21,224 nt of DNA from Haplomitrium mnioides (taxonomy: Eukaryota; Marchantiophyta; Haplomitriopsida; Calobryales). The notes under the pieces are model-generated. The model did no database searches and had not been told where the DNA came from. It saw nothing but the letters and a program-made list of their open reading frames with translations. Position numbers and translations under genes: made by a program. This document shows, piece after piece, positions 8,958 through 17,124 of the stretch. How positions within the stretch are numbered: position 1 is the first letter of the stretch; each line of letters starts with the position of its first letter. The DNA lies in the NCBI GenBank assembly GCA_049999725.1, contig JBNGIS010021278.1, positions 1 through 21,224 on the forward strand, read 5' to 3'.

Positions 8958-11735
8958 ATGAACCTGTCTACACAAATACTAAATCATTCTTGTTGTGACG
9001 ATAATAGAGAACCCCTAGCTTTGGAGCAGTACGCATCAGAGAATGGCGGAGAAGAAGACGAAGAAGATTGTTTTGAGGCGATTGATAAGTGTAAGAGATT
9101 GATAATTTGGTAATGTACTGTTATTGTTTGTCTGAAGCTCGCTTTCTCCCTCACTGATTCATTTCTTGGTGAAACCAGTAATCGCATTAGGTATAAATGC
9201 CGGAGATATCAAGAAGCTGCAAGATGCTGGCCTCTACACCTGTAATGGTCTGATGATGTGCACACGGAAGGTCTCAAAGCCTCCCTTTATTATTGTTTCG
9301 AGATTTTCTTTAATTCCACTACGTACATGTACTAAGTGTTTACTTTTGAAGCCTAAGCTTCTACAATCAAATCAAGAATTTTACACAGTACGTTGCACTC
9401 TTTTTTTTTTTTTCAGAGCCTGAGCAATATCAAGGGTCTGTCGGAAGCCAAGGTCGAGAAAATACTTGAAGCTGCCGAAAAGATTGTAGTAAGTTGCAAA
9501 CACAACCTGTTCCAATTCGACATAGTAAGTTAAGAAGTTCCACCTCCATGATTACTCAATTAGTGTTGTTGATTGACAGAGCGTTGGATATGTGACCGGA
9601 AATGAGATGCTTCACAAGGTGAATGGCAGCGTTTCTAGATCAAATTCGTGCAGGAAGTCTGGTAGACTCCTGTACGTCTGTACCTGATTTGTTGCTGGAA
9701 TACGAATCAGTCGGCAGCTTTTCACCACCTTTGAAATCCAAATAGTGTTCTTTGATAACTGCATTACTATAAAAATATGCGCACTTGATCTAAAGATTAT
9801 GCCTTGCAGCGGAAGTCAGTTATACACATCACCACAGGCAGTCATGCTCTTGATGAGCTCCTCGGTGGTAAGTACAACACGTGCTGACATAATTCCCATG
9901 ACATTATTTTTTGTTCATAATACACCTACAAATTTACGATTAACTCGCTTAATTTGCGGCGGCTGTGGAAAGGTGGTGTCGAGACGATGGCAATAACGGA
10001 AGCTTTTGGAGAGTTCAGGCAAGGCGTCTGATTTATCTTCTGAAAATCCTGGGCATAGTTATGATTTCGGATTCCAAACAAATAATCAATAGCTTGAATT
10101 TCCATCGTTGATCTTGCTGCGTAAATTATTTAGTTTTTGCCTGTTTTTCGGTTCGAATGCAGGACTGGAAAGACTCAAATTGCTCACACACTGTGCGTGT
10201 CAACACAGGTAGTCTATCCTGCATTGGTTTCTAAAAGCATCTAGTATAATTATTTGGTATCAAAGTTTTGCCAAGTTAAACATCTCTTTTCTTTCTCATC
10301 TGTGTAGCTACCATTGAAAATGCATGGAGGGAACGGAAAAGTCGCCTACATAGACACAGAGGGAACGTTGTATCCTCGTTTAACTAACTCTCTAGGGAGT
10401 CCGATTTAAGACTTTTTAGAGCACACTAATGTTTTGTACGAAGTCTTGATTTGTTCAATGGTTTCAACGCCACCTTAATCTGATCCAAGTCGGCCGGATC
10501 GCATTGTATCGATTGCTGAGCGATTTGGACTCGACTCGAACGCTGTTCTTGATAACGTAAGCCGAAAGAAATGTTTTCGTGACTTTATGTAATCTCGCTC
10601 AAGTATAGGGGTATCGGGATTAAGTAGTCCATATGTAATATCAGCTAGGTTCTTTAGTTCACCTGAGTTTGCAGGACTGCTGACGTCGAAAACTGTATCA
10701 GATTGTTTACGCTCGCGCATACACCCATGAACATCAATTCAATTTGCTTTTGGGACTAGCCGCTAAAATGTCGGAGGAGCCGTTTCGAATCCTGGTATGC
10801 TCGCCCATAGTCGATCCATGCTTTCCAGACTCTTCAATTATTTTCGCTAAGCTAGGGCTGCTGTTGGATCGTTACGCAGATTGTGGATTCCATCATGGCC
10901 CTTTTCAGAGTAGATTTTACAGGTCGAGGTGAACTTGCAGAGCGACAGGTGCTGCCCAAACTCACCGTCCTTTCATTGGATGAGCAAACCCCCCTAAGTT
11001 TGGATCAAATATTTGACAAACACGTGAAAATCAAATTTTCTGGTGTCTAGCAAAAATTAGGCCAAATGCTGTCACGAATCACGAAAATAGCCGAAGAGTT
11101 CAACATTGCTGTCTTCATGACAAATCAGGGTATTGCTGTTGATATCCCTCTTTCTATGTTCAGCAACTCTTCGTCTTTTCTGCTGTACTTGTGGAGGAAG
11201 GAAATAATGAACAGAAATGGGTCGCATGCAACAGTTATAGCGGATCCTGGTGGTGGTACGTTCATAGCTGATCCAAAGAAACCTGCTGGTGGGCACGTAC
11301 TTGCCCACGCTTCGACTGTCAGGTTAATGCTCCGAAAAGGAAAAGGCGAACAAAGAATTTGCAAGCTTTACGATGCACCGAATTTGCCAGAATCAGAAGC
11401 AATATCCATCCATTTCACTTCTCGCATCAACCGCTCGTTCATATGATTCGCATGGTTGTAAATTAAACTTGTATAGGTTGATCTAGGTCTGCTCATTTCC
11501 CTAAGCTTCCAGCAAAGTTCACCTGGCCTTCGAGTTAGACAAGTTTGTGCAAATGATTTCTAACGTCTACCATGCTACAAGCCAACCTAGGTGAGTTAAT
11601 ATACCAGAGATGCGGCTTGGTTTGATTCTTTAGAGAGGTATGTTTTTGGTTGCTGCAGTTGGACTACCGCAAATTTCCTTAACTGCACACGTCTTTCAGA
11701 TTTGCCCTGGCGGCATAACTGACTGCAAGGACTAG
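8958..11735 (+). CDS. DMC1: DMC1 meiotic recombinase, 14 exons, 355 aa
   Basis: Exons are 8958-9090, 9179-9270, 9417-9488, 9580-9618, 9810-9867, 9973-10018, 10163-10208, 10308-10369, 10490-10556, 10702-10794, 10880-10948, 11051-11129, 11235-11401 and 11691-11735. Every phase closes. DMC1 is the meiosis-specific RecA/RAD51 family strand-exchange ATPase that forms filaments on single-stranded DNA in the nucleus. An acidic N-terminus (residues 1-44) leads into the helix-hairpin-helix domain ([17 protein letters not shown], 49-65; [13 protein letters not shown]). Then come Walker A GEFRTGKT (144-151), the [10 protein letters not shown] segment (to 183), Walker B LIVDS (Asp239), and loop 2 from [10 protein letters not shown] (286-). 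It is DMC1 rather than RAD51 by details such as TCNGLMM and [17 protein letters not shown]. The terminal exon [14 protein letters not shown] is joined through an AT-AC intron. Arabidopsis DMC1 is 344 aa; the extra length is N-terminal. No key catalytic residue is missing, so the gene looks functional. Confidence 0.93.
10019..10162 (+). other. GC-AG intron (DMC1 intron 6)
   Basis: The exon ends GAGTTCAG and the intron starts GCAAGG, with acceptor GAATGCAG before GACTGGAAAG. Joining the two restores the Walker A motif as Phe-Arg-Thr-Gly-Lys-Thr. No GT donor nearby keeps this motif intact. The intron splits the Arg147 codon directly before the P-loop Thr-Gly-Lys. Confidence 0.85.
10370..10489 (+). 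other. Putative U12-type GT-AG intron (DMC1 intron 8)
   Basis: The 5' splice site reads GTATCCTCG, matching the first seven positions of the minor-spliceosome consensus RTATCCTTT. A branch-like CACCTTAAT at 10471-10479 matches TTCCTTRAY at seven of nine positions. It places the branch adenosine 11 nt before the AG at 10488-10489, the typical U12 distance. There is no polypyrimidine tract before the AG. The intron splits codon Phe183 of the conserved DTEGTF segment. Confidence 0.7.
11402..11690 (+). other. Putative U12-type AT-AC intron (DMC1 intron 13, terminal)
   Basis: The intron begins ATATCCATC after codon Ala341 and ends CACAC at 11690. A perfect minor-spliceosome branch sequence TTCCTTAAC lies at 11675-11683, with the branch adenosine 8-9 nt from the AC end. 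Splicing joins PESEA to [14 protein letters not shown], the conserved DMC1 C-terminus. No in-frame GT donor exists between the conserved PESEA codons and the first downstream stop at 11444-11446. The AG at 11697-11699 would drop the conserved Val-Phe-Gln. Confidence 0.85.
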
Positions 11736-12646
11736 TAACCCTTGCTGGTGAAGAAAGTTTTACAGACTCGCATCGGTCAAAGAGATGAGTAAAAACCACT
11801 ATGCTCTTTTGGCCTTCCAAGCAGAAACTGGGACAAGGAATTTTCTGCTAGGCATGCTGGCCATTGTTATTTAGAGTCAAATATCACATCGAACTTTCTT
11901 GTGCTATTGTGAAAAGCCACCTGCGATTCACAAGAGCATCTCCATAAATTCCGAACTTGAAGATACCCAACAACATTGCGGAGTGCTTCCGCATAATTGA
12001 AATACTCTGCTTCTTACCTCACTCTAAACTCGAAATTGCATCTTTTCTCATGATCCATCCTTGGGAACCCGAGTCCTTGAAACCAAAAGATGCGAGTCGT
12101 TATTCTCTTGCTGTAATTCACAGAATCGTGGTGTAAAATCAACCAGCTGTGATCGTAAAAGTAGCAGATTATGAGTTTACTGTTCCTCTGACTACAAAAT
12201 TTGCAAGATTTTAAGTTTGCATAATACAGGTTTGTAAAACTTTCACCGGTCACTCGGATACTTGTTTATTGCCAAAATTGTTGTACTCTACCAGGGCCGC
12301 TGACACTTTCCATGGCAATTGCTAGGGAAAAAGAAATAACAAAGATCACTAGCAGAAAACCGGAAATCCAATAAATTGTGTAAACTCCTTTGACAGCAGC
12401 CTACCAATGCCCAACCGTCATCAGGGTCAATGAACCGTCTGTCATATGCAGAATATTGCTCCAGAAAACGTACTCCGTCACGCATTACCTCCATAGATAG
12501 ATTTCCAACGTTGCTGAACTCCACAGCCAGAATATAAAGAGCGACCACTAGCTAATTTGGTGAATCGTTTTTATCAGTAACTGATCAGAACGACTTTCCA
12601 GTGGGCAGCTAATACATGTAGACTATAGACAAACTTAGTACAAATA
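11736..12646. other. Convergent 3' region between DMC1 and MOS14
   Basis: DMC1 (+) and the transportin gene (-) end towards each other across 911 bp, so this stretch should hold both 3' untranslated regions. A protein-like minus-strand open frame (12288-12548) has no recognised family and no supporting exon structure. Nothing else stands out. Confidence 0.45.
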
Positions 12647-15600
12647 CTACAAACTGAGTCGAGAAGGCTGCAACGAATTCTGAACTATTTCCTGAACCTT
12701 CTTCTTCCGACGGCATACGTCTGATAACTCTTCCATAGATCTTACAAATGCTGATGGAGAGTCTATCGATTGTAAGAAACCTGTTCGTTCCGGTTCTGTT
12801 ACTACAGAAGGAGGTATCAAAGCTAGCACCTCCTGAGTCCATTGAGTCAATTGCTGTCCATATAAGCGTGCTAAGCATAGCAACACTTGGCTCAACTGCA
12901 CAAAGACAGCAGCAAAACGTATGAAAACTGGAGATGTCCAACAGACCAGCAAAAAGAAAAACAGGAAGGTGCTAGACAAGTTGCAAAGTCCAAACAGGCC
13001 CTAGTGTGAACAAGGAATCTGAAAGAGATGCAGAAACTAAATTAGCTACCTCCTCAAATCTTGATTCAGGAAGCCCACCCACCAAGGCACCAATAATAAC
13101 TCTGGTCAGTGTTGACCCGCATTGCAGTATAGCTGCATCAACATATGTTCTGAATTGCTTCCCGGCGGGAGATAATGGTAGCTCTAGCAAATCTTGAAAG
13201 AATTGCAAAATTGAACAACATGCTTCCCTGCAGTAAATTCCATCAGAGCAAGTCAATTAAATATCTCAAAGGCTATACACACTGAATAAAATCACTGTAC
13301 TGCATCCCAAACTCTTCTATTTCCTGACAACTCAAAATATTGGTGAAGTTAAAGATTCCGGGTGCAAAGAGACGACATAGCAAACGAAATAAATACTTTA
13401 TCTGGACAAACAATTTTTTGAGAATAATCTTGAGGCAAGTCTGGTCCATAGAAAATGTCAGCTGCGTACTGACATGTGAAAAGAGTAAAACAACCACAAA
13501 AACCGATGAAGGTACCAAATGGAAGTTGCAACAGTAAAGGAAACACCTACAAACATCCCAACTACCACCAGATAGAGTGTACCCTTCACATTCACTCACA
13601 ATATTTCAGACCAATCAGCCTGAGATCACAAACACAATCACACATAAATGTCAAAACCAAGTGGTTGTGCAAAGTATAACCTGTGTTGAATGGTTGCGCC
13701 AGTCATGGCACATCTAAAAAGGGGAATTAAAACTGGAGTAGGAACCAGAAGCTGGGGACAGTATCGGATGCATCGTGATGCCAGTACAAAGCAGTCATCT
13801 GCTACGTCTGGATGAGATGTGAAATCCTGGATCCCAATTATTCAAAAAACAATTAATCTGGATATCCGCAAAACACCAACATTATACGACTTCTGCTAAA
13901 CCACTTGCTTGGATAGTCAACGCTACCTGGATATTTTGCAGAAGGCCAACAGTTGCACCAAAAAGCACCGTGATAAGTGTTCCCAAATACCCCGCACAGG
14001 CTGCATCACTACCAAAAACCTGCAAAATAGAACATACTGGCACTTGTAGCCCTCTTATCCAGGTGGGTGGACATGCGATGTAAACTGGAGCCTTCAGGAT
14101 GGAGGAAGGAGAATCCCACCTACTCATCTAAACTCCATTTGATGGATCTCGTCAGGGAGTGACGAGAATATCAATATGCTTAATTAAGCCATGTTTGAGC
14201 CAGCAATGTGCATGTGGTGAGACAGTCTAGGTCAGGGAAAGGGAAAATTAAGGAGCCTGACGAGAATGTCGATATGCCTAAGCCGTGTTTTGAGCCAGAA
14301 ATGTGCACATGGTGAGACAATCGAGGTCAGGGAGATGAGACAATGGAGGTTGGGAAGATGGGGAACTGAAGGAACAGACTAGACGTCCAGCTAAGGCAGT
14401 GTTGCGGATTTGCTTGTAATGAGCTGAAGAGTTGGGGTCGAGTCACAGAGTGTGAGCTCATTTGCAAGCTGCGAGGTAAGGTGTTGAGCTGGAAAACAGG
14501 TGCTGAGTGGAGTTGTGATGCTGCATGAGTGTGCTTCTTTTGCCAGCTGTGAGCAAGCATGAGCTGCAAGCTGGAAAAAGGGTGCCAGGTGAGACGCAGT
14601 GCTGCACGAGTGTGCTTCTTTTGCCGGATGTGAGCAAGCATTAGCTGCAAGCTGGAAAAAGGGTGCCAGGTGAGACGTGCTGCGAGCAAGCTGTGACGTA
14701 GCTGCACGGATGCTAAAAACGGATCTGGCCTGCTAGCCTGGACACAGAGCACAAGGCGGCACTGCACATGGGTTCTGAAGGAGATGTGGTTCTGTCACCC
14801 AGAAGACTTTAGCGATTCACACATAAGAGCAGAAGATTTTGGTGACAAACCCCTAGTCTGACTAAAGCTTCAGTTTTTCCTACTCCTTAGGCATGTTGAA
14901 CGTAGCACCATGGAGACAAGGATTGCAATCAGGAAAAGAGGTGCTTTCTGGACCAAGCACATCCAGCTTCCCTCGTTACCTGGTAAATGTATGGGCCACG
15001 GGGGAGAAACCAGGAAGAAAAATACCATTTCCTTACCTCCTAAGGTGTTCACTGTCGATCAGGATTGATGCATGCTCACCATGGCCCAGCTTAGAAAGAG
15101 GCTGCTAATCGGTCATTTCAGGAGTTTCTTCCCTGTCCTCAAGGAGATTTCAGCATGGCTTGGGAGAATTTTTGCGAGAACAGGTGGAAGGCTTCTGTGC
15201 TCCACCTGATACGCAAAGGATTTTTTCTGGTATCAGCATAAGATGGAGTCAGATCCATGTTTCTCACAGGAGAACCATTGTTTTTTGAAGAACATGAGAT
15301 GCATCTTCCAACCTTGGCAGCCTCAGTTTGACCCCTTGACTGAGCAAACCTTGGTTCCTACTTGGACTACCTTGCCTTTCTTCCAGGAAGAGCTAGGAAA
15401 TCAATTGCCCATGATAGCCAACCTCTTCAGGAAATGCATTCATGTTCCATCAAGAGAGGATGAAATGCATGTTAGATTCTGTGTTCCACTGGATACCTCT
15501 AACGGAGTGAGCCCAGTCTTGGAACTGAACTGTCCTGAGGGAACTTTCTCCCACGAGGTGGAGTATGATGGCATCCCTCTCAGATGCTTCTACTGCAGGA

Positions 15601-16867
15601 GCACTGATCACCTGAGTGGAGATTTCCTTGAGGGAATGCCAGGGGTTTCGTTGTGAAGAAGAAGGGTGAGGTGCTAACACAGGCTCATAGAGAATCTGGC
15701 CTGAGTACTGGTGTTTCTCCTTCCATGGAAAGGGAGACAAAATCTGCTGAAGAAGAGACAGTAAGACACTCCTCAATACAAAATGCAGAAGGCAGAAATC
15801 AAGCTGATGCTAATCCACCAATACAGACTTTTTTTAAGGATCCAGTACAAGAAGACTATGAAAACAGTACAGGTCCAGGGAGGAAGAACTCAATCAACCC
15901 CAGGCCAGTTCAACGAGAGAGGGGGGCTGCTACCACTGTGCAAGGTTAACCCTTGGTTGTATCAAAGATTTGCATGGCAAGAAGGTGGGACAAGAAGGGG
16001 CACCTCATGTCCTAGATGCTGCAGTTGTTCCAAGAGCAAGGCAAGTCAAGGCCCAAGTGTTAACTGAGGAGGAACTTGATTCTGCCATGGGTGAGAACAG
16101 GTGGGAGAAAGTCATCAACCATTACACACAATCCAAGAAAAGAATCAATAGCTGCTGAACTTGGGATCACACACAACAGATCTCACAGCTTGGCCAGGAC
16201 CCCGGGCTCAGGGAAAGTGACGAGGCAGATCACAGCCAGAAAGGTGGACCGAATGAGGTTTTCAAAACTAGACCTTCTGGCAAAGAAAATCCTGGAGGGT
16301 GATGAAGAATCCCTGGAAGTCTCATCAGAGGATGATTCGCTGCTGCACGGCATAATCCCCTCTCGACTCTCTGTGGATCCAGAATGAAGATAGTCTTAAG
16401 CTTTCAGATTTACTGGAGTTTTTGTTTAAGTAGAATTCACTGATAGTTAATGTTGATTATTTTCTGGATTGATGGCCTGAGGCTAGTGATGTACCTCAGG
16501 AGAACATGTGATGGATTCTATTGTCAGGTAGCTGTCGCTGTACACCTTTGTGTCCCGACTTGGCTACTTTCGAGGGAGTGGTTTCCTTTAGTCCAGACAT
16601 TGATGTTTTGCCGCTTTGGCAGTTGTATTTGATGTGTGGAAATAAAGTTTTTAGTTCCTGTCCAAAAAAAGAACAAAAAGATATTTGTGAATTGTCTAGA
16701 GTTCCCTATTACTGGCAAAGTTTCTAACAACTACAACGTCTTCATACCTTAATCATTTCACTTGCAAGATATAGCAAGCAGGAATGCTTCTGCTGTAGAA
16801 AAAGTTCTTGCACTTCCTGCAGCAATAAGCCCAACATTCCTCCCAAAGCCCTCCCACAATTACGCAC
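12647..16867 (-). CDS. MOS14: Transportin-SR/MOS14 importin, 3' portion (last five exons)
   Basis: Exons on the minus strand are 16867-16748, 14019-13927, 13826-13681, 13227-13050 and 12895-12647. Together they encode the C-terminal 261 aa of an importin-beta-family HEAT-repeat protein (TNPO3 in animals, MOS14/TRN-SR in Arabidopsis), usually over 900 aa. It imports SR splicing factors into the nucleus. Diagnostic segments are KHSCLLYLASEMIKVFGSD (spanning the large intron), HPDVADDCFVLASRCIRYCP, TIQHREACCSIL and the terminal EELSDVCRRKKKVQEIVQ. All junctions have GT-AG ends and phases close. The intron 14020-16747 is 2.7 kb and holds a LINE in antisense. The intron upstream of 16867 is at least 4.3 kb and holds a LINE in sense plus LTR-like sequence. 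The 5' exons are off the right edge of the window. The reading frame itself is intact, so the gene may still be active despite the inserted elements. Confidence 0.88.
14161..14340 (+). repeat. Imperfect tandem repeat, about 98-bp unit
   Basis: Two imperfect copies begin with GACGAGAAT at 14161 and 14259. They share the pattern ATATGC..., TGAGCCAG, ATGTGCA, GGTGAGACA and AGGTCAGGGA. A shorter third piece (GATGAGACAATGGAGGT) follows near 14334. Confidence 0.75.
14520..14690 (+). repeat. Tandem repeat, 81-bp unit, two full copies
   Basis: Copies at 14520-14600 and 14601-14681 are nearly identical (GCTGCA-GAGTGTGCTTCTTTT through GGTGCCAGGTGAGACG). A degenerate piece with GAGCAAGCTG follows. The repeats lie just 5' of the LINE ORF1, where promoter monomers occur in some L1 families. 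Confidence 0.85.
14893..16387 (+). pseudogene. LINE ORF1 (DUF4283 plus zinc-knuckle) pseudogene
   Basis: The coding is spread over several frames with internal stops. A basic N-terminal segment (LPSLPGKCMGHGGETRKKN) is followed by LRKRLLIGHFRSFFP and a KGFFLVSA stretch, which fit the DUF4283 nucleic-acid-binding domain of plant L1 ORF1 proteins. After a frameshift near 15243 the domain continues with CIFQPWQPQFDP and VPTWTTLPFF. A zinc-knuckle relic RCFYCRSTDHLSGDF (15585-15626) has Phe where the final Cys of the CCHC motif is expected. A charged C-terminal part ends at 16387. Several frameshifts and stops mean it cannot make the full protein. Confidence 0.75.
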
Positions 16868-17124
16868 CTGTGTTGCAAACAAACACAATTTCCTGAAAGA
16901 GATAAGAAAATTTACACATCATAATTTTGAAGATTTTCTACAGAAACACACGAATTCTATCTACTGCATATCTTCTTCTTTTTTTATGACCAAAAGCAAA
17001 CAGCTTTATTTACTTTCAAACATCAAAGGTACAACCGCGGTCAGCAATCAGACCGAGTGGCAAACCATCAACCAATCAATCCCTTTCAGGAACTAGCCCA
17101 GTAAACCAAAGTAACCTTATACCC

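Larger units (their letters stand above)
14140..16680 (+). mobile_element. ORF1-only degenerate LINE (L1-like), in a MOS14 intron
   Basis: The element sits in the intron 14020-16747, antisense to MOS14. From 5' to 3' it has tandem repeats (14161-14340 and 14520-14690), a decayed ORF1 (14893-16387), a 3' untranslated stretch, an AATAAA signal at about 16640 and an A-rich tail at 16663-16680. No reverse transcriptase or endonuclease coding is present between the ORF1 stop and the tail. The left boundary is approximate and no target-site duplication was found by eye. Confidence 0.7.

Noticed and set aside
11402-11446. Open reading past PESEA to a stop at 11446 as the DMC1 C-terminus
   Set aside because: The tail [14 protein letters not shown] is unlike any DMC1, whereas the exon at 11691-11735 supplies the conserved ending.
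12288-12548. Protein-like minus-strand open frame between DMC1 and MOS14
   Set aside because: No family was recognised, no flanking exons join it in phase, and it lies in the probable 3' UTR region of MOS14.
13273-13599. Minus-strand frame between MOS14 exons as an extra exon
   Set aside because: The flanking exons 13826-13681 and 13227-13050 join directly in phase within the conserved QHREACCS segment, so this is intron.
14327-14767. 146-codon minus-strand frame with repeated LTWHPFSSLQLMLAH segments
   Set aside because: The repetition comes from the 81-bp DNA tandem repeat, not from a protein family.
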